From Verrucomicrobiota bacterium (lineage in GTDB: Bacteria; Verrucomicrobiota; Verrucomicrobiia; Limisphaerales; J093): a DNA stretch of 64,000 nt. Every line of letters starts with the position of its first letter. The stretch's first letter is position 1. Below the pieces are notes generated by a model, which was not told where the DNA came from, ran no database searches, and saw only the letters and a program-made list of their open reading frames with translations. The translations under genes were made by a program, and so were the position numbers. The stretch lies in contig JADJWF010000011.1 in NCBI GenBank assembly GCA_016716505.1, forward strand, positions 820,792-884,791, given 5' to 3'. This document shows, one piece after another, positions 36,234 to 46,900 of the stretch.

Positions 36234-38412
36234 ATGAGTTCCTTTTCGCCCCAGTCCCGTCGGGAGTTTCTCCGCGCGATCGCGGTTGCGGGCGCGGCGG
36301 GCGTGCCGTTCTTCGTTGGAGGCGCGCCGGCGGCCGTTGTTTTCCCCCGCGAGTTCGAGCAAGACATTATACCTGCCCCGGAGGTGCCTTCCGACCGCGA
36401 GGTTTGGCGGTCCCGGCTGCTGCGTTGGCGTGAGCAGCGCCGGGCAGAGTTGCGGTACGACGACTCCCTCTATCGTCGTCCGGAGTTCGCCTGGACTCAG
36501 CGCTGTTTTTCCTGCTGCTTCCTGATGTTGTGCGATGAGCGGTTTTGGGATGCCAAAGCCGGGCGTTGGACGGTGGAACGGTTCTTGGAGGCGGGCCGGG
36601 GCGATTTCGGCGGGTTTGATGCGGTCGTGCTCTGGCACGCCTATCCCCGGATCGGTGTGGATGATCGCAACCAGTTCGATTTTTATCGGGACATGCCGGG
36701 CGGCTTGGCGGGGTTGCGAGCAGTGGTCGGAACGCTCCACCGCGTCGGCGTGCGGGCGTTCATCAACTACAACCCCTGGGACACCGGTACCCGGCGCGAA
36801 GGCCGCACAGATGTCGAAGCCCTTTGCCAACTGGTGCGTGACCTTGATGCGGACGGGATCTTTCTCGACACGATGAAGGAGGGGGCCGCCGAGCTCCGGT
36901 CGGGATTGGACGCCGTCCGGCCCGGTGTCGCGCTCGAGAGCGAAATCGCGCTGCCGCTCGAGCGCGTCCATGACCATCACCTCTCGTGGGCGCAATGGTT
37001 CCCGGACAGCCCGGCGCCTGGCGTCCTGCGCAACAAGTGGTTCGAGCCGCGCCACCTCCAGCACCAGATCCGGCGTTGGGATGCGGATCACTCGGGCGAA
37101 CTTCACACGGCCTGGATGAACGGCAGCGGCATGATGGTTTGGGAGAATGTTTTCGGGGCGTGGGTGGGCTGGAACGAGCGCGATCGTGCATGGCTGCGCG
37201 CGATGCTGCCGGTTCAACGCCGCTTCGCCGGCCTGTTCACCGCCGGGCCGTGGAAGCCGCTGATCCCGACGCTGCAGCCGGAGGTGTTCGCCAGCGAATG
37301 GACAGAGAAAGGCACCACCCTTTGGACGCTGGTCAATCGTGCGGAGCGCACTGTGAGCGGGCCGGTGCTGGAGGTGGCGCTTCGCTCCGGCGAAGCGCTA
37401 TGGGATGTGATCGCGGGCCGGCGGATTGCCGGGCCGGTCTCTGATGCAACCGCTGTGAGCGTCGAACTCACGATGGGGCCGCGCGGCTTGGGCGGCGTGC
37501 TGCGGGCGCATCCCCAGCGAACGGGCACCAACCTCGCCGCTTTTCTGCGCGGCCAGCGCCAACTTGCCCGCCGGGCAGGGTGGGGGACGACCGCACCCCA
37601 GCCGGTTGCCGTATTGAGGGCGCCTCCCCCGACGCGGCGGCGAACGCGTGTCCCGGCCGACATGGTCGAGGTGCCCTCCGTGGCGCTCGAACTGACCTCC
37701 GAACTGCGTGCCCGGGAATGCGGCTACTACGAGTCCGGGCTCCCCCCGGGGCCCCAGTTCGCGCCCAGCTACGAGTTCAAGCTGGTGCGCTTTACCCGAC
37801 ACGTCGCCCTGCGGCGCTTCGCGATTGACCTCGTGCCGGTGACCAATGGCCAGTTCGCGGAATTCCTCCGCGCGAGCGGCTACCGGCCGCGGCACCCCGA
37901 GAAATTTCTCGCGCATTGGAGCGACTGGCGTCAGCGGCGGTTCCCGGTTGAGCTGGCGGATCATCCGGTGACCTATGTGGACCTGACCGATGCCCGGGCT
38001 TACGCCCGTTGGCGTGGTCGGCGACTGCCGACCGAGGAGGAGTGGCAATACGCCGCCCAAGGTCCGGACGGCCTGCGCTGGCCGTGGGGAAACGAGATGC
38101 TGCCGAACCGCTGCAACGGCGGGGAGAGGGGCGGGACGACTCCCGTACACGCGTTCCCGGATGGTCGGTCGCCTTTTGGTTTGCTGGGATCTTTGCGGGA
38201 ACGTCTGGGAATGGACCGAGAGCGAGCGCAGCGACGGCCGCACGCGGTTCTGCCTGCTCAAAGGGGGCTCGTACTACACGGCGCGCGGCTCGGGCTGGTA
38301 TTTCGACGGTGGACCGCGTCCAAATGCCTACTCTGCCAAGTTTCTCCTGATGTGGCCCGGCTTGGATCGCTGCGCCACCGTCGGTTTCCGGTGCGCCATG
38401 GATCTGGCCTGA
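36234..38412 (+). pseudogene. Tat-exported glycosidase-like / formylglycine-generating-enzyme-like fusion, frameshifted
   Basis: A large exported protein. A twin-arginine-like signal (SRREFLRAIAVAGAAGVPFF) leads a TIM-barrel-like region (about residues 90-330). Its strings FDAVVLWHAYPRIGVDDRNQFDFY, LDADGIFLDTMKEG and LNYNPWDTG are of glycoside hydrolase type. A beta domain and a C-terminal FGE/sulfatase-modifying-factor domain follow (VPVTNGQFAEFLRASGY, HPVTYVDLTDARAYARWRGRRLPTEEEWQYAAQG). The frame breaks at an extra C (38184); the correct frame reads DLCGNVWEWTESERSDGR, FCLLKGGSYYTARGS and VGFRCAMDL. The two cysteines expected in true FGE are not certain, so catalysis is unproven. Confidence 0.75.
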
Positions 38413-38645
38413 GCCGTCGGTCGTTGCGCCATCGCCGGTGGCGGCCGCTTGCGGCGCGGGTTGTTCCTCCCCTGTCAGCCTGAACGGTCCGCCGATCGCG
38501 GACCGGGGCGGCTCGCGAAAGGAAAGTTCAAGACCTTCCCCGGTCTGCGGCAAGTTGCCGAATTTGGTAATGACAACCCGGCCTGCGAACGGCTACCCTA
38601 TTCACGTTCCGTGCAACGAACCACATCGAGGCGACAGCAGCATTC

Positions 38646-39698
38646 ATGAGCAAGAAACCCGCTTCCAACAACCGTTCCGGTCTCATGGCCGGAGGGAACT
38701 GGATCATTGACCAGGTCAAGATCATTGACGTCTTTCCGCAGCGCGAGCAGTTGGCGAACATCCTTCGCCAGAGCGAAGGCACGGGCGGCGCGCCCTACAA
38801 CGTGCTGATCAACCTCGCCAAGCTCGGCGTGAGCTTCCCGCTTTCCGCCGCGGGCTTCGTGGGGAAGGACGCCTTGGGCCAGCGGATCCTCGATGACTGT
38901 GCCAGAGCGAAGATTGACACCAAGTACCTGAAAATGACGCCCGCCGCGCCCACGTCCTACACGGACGTCATGACGGAGCAGAACGGCGGTCGCCGGACGT
39001 TTTTCCACATGCGCGGGGCCAACGCGCTTTGGGCCGGGGCGGACCTCGATTTCAAGAAGATCAAGGCGAAGATTTTCCACCTCGGCTATCTGCTGCTGCT
39101 CGACGAGCTCGATAAGCCCGACAAGAACCTGGGCACCCGTGCGGCCGCTCTGCTGGCCAAGGCCCAGGAAGCCGGCATCAAGACCTGCGTGGATGTGGTG
39201 AGCGAAGACAGCGATCGGTTCACCAAGATCGTGACGCCGGCGCTTAAGTTCACGGATTACTGCATAGTCAACGAGATCGAGGCGGGCAAGACCACCGGTT
39301 TCCGCATTCGCCAGGCAGACGGCAAGCTGGACACCGTTTCCGTGCGTCATGCCGCCGGCGCCATGCTCCAACTCGGCGTCAAGGAACTGGTGGTCATCCA
39401 CTTCCCGGAAGGCGGTTTCGTGCGCACCCGCAAGGGCGAGGATTTCTGGCAGCCCTCCGTGAACGTCCCGGCCAAGCTGATTGCCGGTACCGCGGGCGCG
39501 GGTGACGCGTTTGCCGCCGGCATGTTGTTGGGGCTGCACGAAGGCTGGGACCTGCAGGAGTGTCTGCGTACCGCGGCGGGCGCGGCCGGGATGTGCTTGA
39601 CCGATCCGACCTGCACCGGCGGCATGAAACCGCTGAAGGCAGTGCAGGACTTCGCGAAGAAGTACAAGTACCTGCCACCCCTCGAACCGGAGGATTGA
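38646..39698 (+). CDS. PfkB-family carbohydrate kinase
   Basis: A 350-residue ribokinase-fold sugar kinase. Characteristic features are the N-terminal GGAPYNVLINLAKLG, the C-terminal anion-hole motif GTAGAGDAFAAGMLLGLHEG and the conserved ATP-side helix region. It phosphorylates a sugar (fructose, ribose or a related compound); specificity cannot be read from the sequence. It is a stand-alone gene with a strong downstream terminator, placed among secreted glycan-active genes. Confidence 0.92.
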   Translation: MSKKPASNNRSGLMAGGNWIIDQVKIIDVFPQREQLANILRQSEGTGGAPYNVLINLAKLGVSFPLSAAGFVGKDALGQRILDDCARAKIDTKYLKMTPAAPTSYTDVMTEQNGGRRTFFHMRGANALWAGADLDFKKIKAKIFHLGYLLLLDELDKPDKNLGTRAAALLAKAQEAGIKTCVDVVSEDSDRFTKIVTPALKFTDYCIVNEIEAGKTTGFRIRQADGKLDTVSVRHAAGAMLQLGVKELVVIHFPEGGFVRTRKGEDFWQPSVNVPAKLIAGTAGAGDAFAAGMLLGLHEGWDLQECLRTAAGAAGMCLTDPTCTGGMKPLKAVQDFAKKYKYLPPLEPED

Positions 39699-39729
39699 TC
39701 CTCTCCGCGGAAGGCCCGCTTTTTGTCGT

Positions 39730-39768
39730 GCCCGCAAGTTGTCAGCCAGCTTGCGGGCCTTTACTTTT
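39730..39768 (+). terminator. Intrinsic terminator after pfkB-family gene
   Basis: A perfect 9-bp stem (GCCCGCAAG at 39730-39738 with CTTGCGGGC at 39750-39758), an 11-nt loop, then CTTTACTTTT. It lies 31 bp after the stop codon and ends just before the GTG start of the next gene. Confidence 0.75.
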
Positions 39769-39774
39769 CTCCGC

Positions 39775-41481
39775 GTGAATCTCAATCGCCGCCGCTTTCT
39801 TCGGGACACCGCCCTCGCGGTGCCGCTCGCCGTCTGGACCGCCCAATTGCGTGCTCAAGGCCGCGACCGGGCACGCGAGTGGGAGGCCGATGTGGTCATC
39901 GTGGGCGGCGGCTTCGGCGGTTGCGCCGCCGCTCTGGCCGCTTGTCGCGCGGGGCTGCGCGTCATCCTGACGGAGGAAACCGACTGGATCGGTGGCCAGA
40001 TCACCTCGCAGGCTGTGCCGCCGGACGAGCATCCGTGGATTGAAAGCTTCGGCTGCACCCGCAGCTACCGGGAGTTTCGGAACGCCGTCCGGCAGTGGTA
40101 CCGCGATCACTACCCGCTTACGGCCGCCGCCCGTGCCCATCCGCAACTGAATCCCGGTAACGGTTCGGTGTCGCGCCTGTGCCATGAGCCGCGAGTGGCG
40201 CTGGCGGTGTTGCAGCAGATGCTCGCCGCGCATCTGAGTTCCGGCCGCCTCCGGGTGTTGCTGCACACGCGCCCCGTCGCCGCGGACGTCGAGGGCGACC
40301 GGGTGCGCGCCGTGACCGTGGAGGACCGTCTGTCCTGCCGCCGCGTGACCTTGACCGCTCCGTATTTCGTGGACGCCACTGAACTGGGCGACCTGTTGCC
40401 GCTGACGGGAACCGAGTACGTCATCGGCGCGGAGTCGCGCCGCGAAACCGGCGAGGCGCATGCGCCCGAGGAAGCGCAACCCGCCAACCAGCAGGCCATC
40501 ACCTGGTGTTTCGCCGTGGACCACTGCGCCGGCGAGGATCATACGATCGAGCGCCCCGCCGAGTACGCTTTCTGGCGCGACTACGTGCCGGCCATGACGC
40601 CGCCCTGGCCCGGCAAGCTGCTGAGCTGGCAAATGAGCGATCCGATTACACTCCAGCCGCGCAAGGTAAGCTTTGATCCCACCGGGCCCGGTGTGGGCGG
40701 GCTGAACCTGTTCATCTACCGGCGCATCCTGGACCCCGCCAACTTCCTGCCCGGCACGTATCGGAGCGGCGTCTCGCTGATCAACTGGCCGCAGAACGAT
40801 TACTGGCTGGGGCCTTTGGTGGACGTGCCCGCCGCCGAGGCGGCCCGGCACCTGGAACGCGCCCGTCAACTCAGCCTCTCGCTCCTCTACTGGATGCAAA
40901 CCGAGGCCCCGCGGGCCGATGGCGGCACCGGTTGGCCCGGGTTGCGGTTGCGCGGGGATCTCACCGATGGCCCGGAGGGGCTCGCGAAGGCGGCCTACAT
41001 CCGCGAATCCCGTCGCATCCGGGCCGAATTCACCGTGCTCGAGCAGCACGTGAGTACCGAGGCCCGCATGCAGGAAACCGGTCGCCCGCGCGAGGAGGTC
41101 ACGGCGGCGGTTTTCGCGGACAGCGTTGGGGTGGGCTCGTATCGAATAGACCTTCACCCGAGCACGGGTGGCAAGAACTACATTGACCTGAGCTGTCTCC
41201 CTTTCCAGATCCCGCTCGGCGCGCTGCTGCCGCAGCGGGTCGAAAACCTGCTGCCCGCCTGCAAGAACCTCGGCACGACGCACATCACCAATGGCAACTA
41301 CCGGCTTCACCCGGTGGAGTGGAACATCGGCGAGGCGGCCGGCGCACTGGTGGCGTTTTCGCTCCGCATCAAAGAGCCGCCCCGTCAGGTGCGTCGCGAC
41401 TCGAAACGGCTGGCGGAGTTTCAGCAATCGCTGCGCAGCCAGGGCTTCGAGTTGGAGTGGCCGAGGTTGCGCCCGCTGTAA
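39775..41481 (+). CDS. Tat-exported FAD-dependent oxidoreductase
   Basis: A 568-residue oxidoreductase of the FAD_oxidored type. GTG 39775 starts a twin-arginine signal (NRRRFLRDTALAVPLAVW). Next comes the Rossmann FAD-binding motif VVIVGGGFGGCAAALAACRAG, and the family strings DWIGGQITSQAVPPDEHPWIESFG, VDATELGDLLPLTGTEYVIGAES and NYRLHPVEWNIGEAAGALVAF. Many homologues occur in saccharolytic Verrucomicrobiota and Planctomycetota; their substrates are unknown. The GTG lies after the terminator of the kinase gene, so it should have its own promoter. No membrane segment other than the signal. Confidence 0.85.
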   Translation: MNLNRRRFLRDTALAVPLAVWTAQLRAQGRDRAREWEADVVIVGGGFGGCAAALAACRAGLRVILTEETDWIGGQITSQAVPPDEHPWIESFGCTRSYREFRNAVRQWYRDHYPLTAAARAHPQLNPGNGSVSRLCHEPRVALAVLQQMLAAHLSSGRLRVLLHTRPVAADVEGDRVRAVTVEDRLSCRRVTLTAPYFVDATELGDLLPLTGTEYVIGAESRRETGEAHAPEEAQPANQQAITWCFAVDHCAGEDHTIERPAEYAFWRDYVPAMTPPWPGKLLSWQMSDPITLQPRKVSFDPTGPGVGGLNLFIYRRILDPANFLPGTYRSGVSLINWPQNDYWLGPLVDVPAAEAARHLERARQLSLSLLYWMQTEAPRADGGTGWPGLRLRGDLTDGPEGLAKAAYIRESRRIRAEFTVLEQHVSTEARMQETGRPREEVTAAVFADSVGVGSYRIDLHPSTGGKNYIDLSCLPFQIPLGALLPQRVENLLPACKNLGTTHITNGNYRLHPVEWNIGEAAGALVAFSLRIKEPPRQVRRDSKRLAEFQQSLRSQGFELEWPRLRPL

Positions 41482-41828
41482 TCGTTGTCCTGCGACGTCG
41501 AGCCATACGGGATCCGGGTGACTCTTGCTCACCCCTTTTGGACGCATTTCGTGTGCGGCGTGGTCTTCGGCGGCGGTCTGGGCGTTTGACGCGGGTGGTG
41601 TTTCTCCAGCCGATGGGAACTCGCGACGATCGCTGCGGTGGTCGCGGTTTCGATTGCCTCCGCCTCCGGCCGATGGCGGGGCGCGCGTGGCACGGGATCA
41701 TCGAGCGATTCCTTTGGTTGACTTGACCCGATCGGCGAAGCGACAGGGCTGCGGTGATCCCCACAAAAAGGTAAAGGGACGCGGTTTGCCGGTTTGAACA
41801 ATGCGGTGTCTGTCGCCAAACTCCCGCC
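41482..41828. other. 347-bp intergenic region
   Basis: No gene, repeat or hairpin was recognised. It separates the FAD oxidoreductase from the glycoamylase-like gene and should hold the promoter of the latter; no convincing promoter motif was seen. Confidence 0.4.
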
Positions 41829-43688
41829 ATGAGCCTGACGTTGCGGCCGAGCTTTGCCCGTTGGTTGGCCCCCTTGGCGGTTGCGCTGGCTGCCGTCCGA
41901 TTGTCGGCGGCGCCGGCGACGATCTTCCAGGTGAACTCCTTCACCAACCTCAACTATTCCTCGGGTTTCGTAGGTCAGGTGGGCGTAACGACCGAGTGGC
42001 CGGCGGAGATGGGCCGATCGGGCGACACGGTGGACGTCGGTTTCGTGCTGTCGCAGGTCCCGCCCGTTACGGCACGACACTATCGGTTTCGCGCGGTCAT
42101 TACCTCCCACTTTGAACAGTCGTTCGCGCTCGAGGTTCTCGCCGGGCCGTCGCTGGACGCTTTGACCGCGGTCCATTCCGAGTTCGTCAACAGCGCCCGG
42201 GTTGTCGCCGCCACAGTGCCGTTGGAACGGTTCGCCGTCGGGCAAACCAACTGGATCCGCCTGCGCGGGGTGGGAGTCGAGGTGGGCGAGGCAAAGCCCG
42301 CCGGTGTTCAGTGGAATCGCTGGCTCCTCACTCGCACCGACGCGGCGCTCGATCTTCAATCAGCCGTTGACGATCAACTGCGCCGGCTCGCCGACTACGT
42401 GCGGGACGCCATCCAGCCGAGTGGACTGGTGCGGGATTCCTTGATGCACTCGCCCGCCGCGCAGCCAATCCACCCGGCCAGCCCGGACGCCGCAGGATTC
42501 GCGCTGCTGGCTTTGTGCGGCCTCGACCATCTGAAGGTGGTCGGGGACGCCGAGGCACGCGTTCAGGCCATCCTTTCCGCCCATGCCGGCCGCACGACCG
42601 GTGTCACGCCCAAACGCAACGCCCGCGGTCATTGGTGGCATTGGCTGAACGTGGCCACTGGCAACCCGCATCCCGGGTGGAACGACAATTACACGACGAT
42701 CGGCTCCGCTCTCCTGGTGGCGGGCGGACTCTTTGCCCGCAACCACTTCCCGCAGAACCCGACGATTGCCGCGCTGGCGGAGGAACTGCGCGCCTCGTGC
42801 GACTTCGACGGCATGATCCATTCCGCGCTCGATGGGCGCGTGGCCCTCGCGACCGACGTCAACGGCAACGCGGTGGGCCACACCCGCCCGTGGAATGAAT
42901 ACCAGTTGATCGTCTCGCTCGCCTTGCGCCAGCCCGGCGCCACGCGCGCAGCGGCGGTGTCGAACCTGTGGCTGAATCCCGCCGCCGCGCCCAAGTCGGT
43001 GTACCGGGGTATTCCTGTGCTGACGGATCGGGCGGGTTCGTTTGCGCCGGCCTTCTGGACCCAGCAGCAGTTTTTCTTCAACCCGGACTTCGCCGGCAAC
43101 GCCGACTTCGTGGGCTTCTTCCGGAACCAGCAGCGCGCCGACGCGCTGTATTGCGCCTCCGGCCTGCGGCAGAACTACCGCTACGGCCTCACGGCTGGCG
43201 TGGACCCATCCGGCTACCGCGCGGATCGTATCGGCGACCATGACAACGTCTTCAGCCCGTCGGCGGTTGGGGGGTGGGGCGACCTCGATACCTTGCTCGA
43301 ATTCATTCAAAGTCAGCCGCCCGGGGCCGACCCGCGCAGCCGTTACGGCCTCGCGCGGGTTTCCTCGGCAATGGCCAACTGGTGGCCGGCGGACGCGGGA
43401 CTTGTGGATCACTTGTTTTTGCTCTTCGGCCTCGTCGAGGCACGAAGCCCGGGTTTCTTCAAACAGCGGCAGTCATTCACCGTCGCGCCCAAGCTCGCTC
43501 TGCAGCCTCCCGAGCCCGGGGCTGGTCGCGCGACGCTCTCGTGGTCACCGGAAGTGCCGGGCTTCGAATTGCAGGAAAGCTCGAGTCTGACACCGCCCCT
43601 ATGGCAGCACGTTGCCACGGGGGAGACGAATGGATCCACAGTCGAGCTGGCTGGCCCGGCTAAGTTCTATCGCTTGGTCAGGCCGTGA
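41829..43688 (+). CDS. Secreted glycoamylase-like protein with C-terminal FYRL-type tail
   Basis: A 619-residue exported protein: signal peptide (1-28), then a beta-rich N-terminal domain (about 30-180) whose sequence is not recognised. An alpha/alpha-toroid-like region (about 215-480) resembles the glycoamylase/DUF3131 group (GHWWHWLNVATGNPHPGWNDNYTTIGSALLVAGGLFARNHF). The last 70 residues (ATLSWSPEVPGFELQESSSL, VELAGPAKFYRLVRP) form the fibronectin-like tail with FYRLVRP ending that recurs in exported proteins of this phylum, possibly a sorting signal. Substrate is unknown; the catalytic acids were not identified. Confidence 0.65.
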   Translation: MSLTLRPSFARWLAPLAVALAAVRLSAAPATIFQVNSFTNLNYSSGFVGQVGVTTEWPAEMGRSGDTVDVGFVLSQVPPVTARHYRFRAVITSHFEQSFALEVLAGPSLDALTAVHSEFVNSARVVAATVPLERFAVGQTNWIRLRGVGVEVGEAKPAGVQWNRWLLTRTDAALDLQSAVDDQLRRLADYVRDAIQPSGLVRDSLMHSPAAQPIHPASPDAAGFALLALCGLDHLKVVGDAEARVQAILSAHAGRTTGVTPKRNARGHWWHWLNVATGNPHPGWNDNYTTIGSALLVAGGLFARNHFPQNPTIAALAEELRASCDFDGMIHSALDGRVALATDVNGNAVGHTRPWNEYQLIVSLALRQPGATRAAAVSNLWLNPAAAPKSVYRGIPVLTDRAGSFAPAFWTQQQFFFNPDFAGNADFVGFFRNQQRADALYCASGLRQNYRYGLTAGVDPSGYRADRIGDHDNVFSPSAVGGWGDLDTLLEFIQSQPPGADPRSRYGLARVSSAMANWWPADAGLVDHLFLLFGLVEARSPGFFKQRQSFTVAPKLALQPPEPGAGRATLSWSPEVPGFELQESSSLTPPLWQHVATGETNGSTVELAGPAKFYRLVRP

Positions 43689-43936
43689 CCCCGAAGCGTC
43701 GGCAGCAGATCGGCCAAGGGCGGACCCCTGACGCAAATGACCTCGCTCGCGGTGGCTCGCGGGTGCTTTGAGGCCGTTGCAACTGGCCGCGGAGAGTCCC
43801 AGTGCGAGGCGGCCAACCGCAGACCCGGGAACTCGTTGCAACTTCCACTTGTAACAATCTTCAGCTTGACTGGTTTTCACTTAGGCGGTTAACCACGGGG
43901 GCGAGTGCGGTGGCGGTTAAACAGCCAGTGACGGAT

Positions 43937-46900
43937 ATGGCGAAGATTCGAATGCGAGACACGCGGGGTGGTGTTAGGACGGGGTGCCGGATTGTTTTAG
44001 GATTGTGGGTGCTGTTGGGCGCGGCAGGACCGGCGGTGCTCGAGGCGAACGCACAGGCGGGCCCGCCAGCGGTGGACAGTTTCAACCCCACGTCGGGACG
44101 ACCGGGCGACGCGATCACCATCATGGGTGCGAACCTGGCGGACGCTGTGAGCGTACGCTTCAACGGGGTCAAGACCGGCTTCGAGGTGGTGTCCGACAAG
44201 CAGTTGATTGCCGTGGTCCCACCGGACGCCACGACCGGTCCCATTACCGTGGCCAACCCGGCGGGCGAGGGCAGCAGCCTCCTCTACTTTGAGGTCCTCC
44301 CGCCGTTGGCGCCGCCAGTGATCAGCAACTTGGAACCCTCGTCGGGCCGCGAGGGAACCTCGTTTCGGGTTTTGGGAGATAATTTCACCGGCGTGACCGC
44401 CGTGCGGCTGGGCGACCTGTCCGCCGCCTTCATCGTCGTCAGTGACACCGAACTGAAGGTTGAGGTGCCCAAGGGGGCCAAGAGCGGGTTTGTGGTGGTG
44501 AGCACTCCCGGCGGGACCGCGCAGAGCCAAATGGTGTTCGAGGTGCTGGCGGGGCCGGTTGGGCCGAGGATCGTCGAGTTGATTCCAGCCGCCGGGAAAC
44601 CCGGGGATCGGATCAACGTCGTGCTGGAAAACGTGAGAGACCTCCGGGCCGTCGTTTTTGGGGCCTCGGGCGCCGCGTTCGAACGGCAGGACACCAACCT
44701 CGTGGTGGCGACCGTGCCGGAGCAGGCGAGGACCGGGCCGGTGCTGGTGTTCACGTCGGAAGGCGTGATTCAGTCGCCGGTTGAGTTCGTTGTGGATCGG
44801 CCGCTGTTGCCGCCGACGATCGGTGCTTTCGACCCTCCGCAGGGGCCGGTGGGTACGGCGGTGTCGGTTGTCGGCGAGAATCTGGGCGACGTCGAGCAGG
44901 TGTTGTTCAGCGGGACGCCGGCGGGTTTCGTGATCGCTTCTGAGGGCCGTCTGGTTGCCAAGGTGCCACCCGGCGCCACGTCCGGTCCGATTCGCGTCCA
45001 AAACAAGGCGGGCACGGCGGACAGCGCGACCGACTTCAAGGTGCTGGAGGCGCCGGTTCTTCCCTCGATCACGTCGTTCAAACCGGATCGGGGTCCGGTC
45101 GGCTCGACGGTCCAGGTGACCGGCGAGAATCTCGTCGGGGTGACGGCGGTGACGTTGGCAGGCATGGCCGTCCCCTTTGTCGAGGTTTCCCCGACGAGCC
45201 TCCGTTTTACCGTCCCGGACACCGCGCGCTCGGGAATGGTCGCCGCAGAAACCGCCCACGGGCCGGTCTCCTCGCAAACGGACTTCATCGTGGAACGTCC
45301 CGTCCCGGCACCGTTTGTGGATCGCTTCTCCGAGTGGCGGGCGAAGCCGGGCCAATGGGTCAAAGTACGCGGCGCGGGGCTGCTCGACGCGACGCGCGTG
45401 CTGATCAACGGCGTGGCATCGAACTTTCAAGTTGTGGGCGATGGTGAAATAGCCGTCGAGATCCCCGAGGGAGCCACGAGCGGCGATTTGATCGTGGAAG
45501 TTGGCCGCCGGCCAGGCGATCAGTCCGAGCGTGTTGGTGGTGGCCCGGGACACGGATCCTGCGCCGGTGGCGCCGCAATTACAGCCGGCGAGTCCGGGCA
45601 AATTCCCACCTGGCCAATTCGGCTTCGAGTTCCCAACGCAACCGCACCAAGCCTACGTGGTGGAACATGCCAGCCGGTTGGGCGTCGCAGACGCGGCGAC
45701 GTGGACCCAGGTGCAGTCGCATCCGCCGCGCGGGAACGCGGGTGCGGTCTCAGTGGCCGATTTCGCCGACGCCAGCCGGGCAGAGAACTATTTTCGCGTC
45801 GTGGCCGGGATCGCGGGCTTTGACAACTGGGACTTCGAACAGGGGCTTTTCGGCTGGGAGGCCAGCGGGGATGCCTTCGACGAGCAACCCACGTTTGGCG
45901 AGGCCTACCTGCGCTCGGCGCTTGGCGCGGGGGAGATCTTGCGCAACGTCGGCGGGGACTACTGGGACACGCCGGTCAGTGTGGGCCACCACGGAGACTT
46001 CTGGATCGGCACCGGTCAGGCCCGGCCAGAAGGAGCGCCGATCATGGAAGATCCGATTCAGCTCGCGCTTTTGGACGCGGGCACGGGCACCCTAACCTCG
46101 CCGCAATTCCGGATCGAACGGCCCTTCATTTCGTTCCTCATCGGCGGGAATCTGCGCCAGCCCCTGCCGCCGGTGGATGCGCCCCGGGTGGAGCTCTTGG
46201 TGCGCCCCATCGGTCCCGAGGAGCGCTTTCTCTTCAACCAGACCTATCCCGAGGTCGAAGGGGGATTTCACGTGGTCCAGCGGGCTTACGTGCCCGGTTA
46301 TCGGCCCGAACTGCTGCGTCGCGAGGTGTTCGAGGTTGCGGCGTTCCGGGGCCGGCAGGCGCGGATTCGCATCGTGGACGCCACGCGGATGGGCCACATC
46401 AACGTGGACGATTTTCGGTTTCTTGAGACCGACCCACGCCCCGGGTTGATCGCGGTGCCCCGGATGGTGGTTTATCTCGATCCCACCCAACCGCCGGAGT
46501 CCCACCCGGAGCCGCAGGCCGATTGGAGTGGCTTGGTTTATCTCGACCCCGACGCGCCCGTGTGGGGTTTTGCGGATACGCATACCCATCCGGCGTCTTA
46601 TCTGGGCTTCGGCGGCAAACTCATTCACGGCGCCTGCGGCGGGCCTGCCGGCGTGAGCCTGTCTTCGTGTGAGGAGAATCACGGCTGGGGCGGCGCCAAC
46701 GCCTGTTTTCCCCTCGTCGGTGCCTGTGCCCCAGCGATGCTGATGGAGCAATTCACGGGCTCCTTCGGACATCGCACCGGCGGTTACCAGTACGGGTTTG
46801 ATGGCTGGCCGAACGTGCTCGAGCAGGGGGTTCACCAGCAGATGTACATTGATTGGATTCGGCGGGCGTGGCAGGGGGGCCTGCGGTTGATGGTGGCCCT

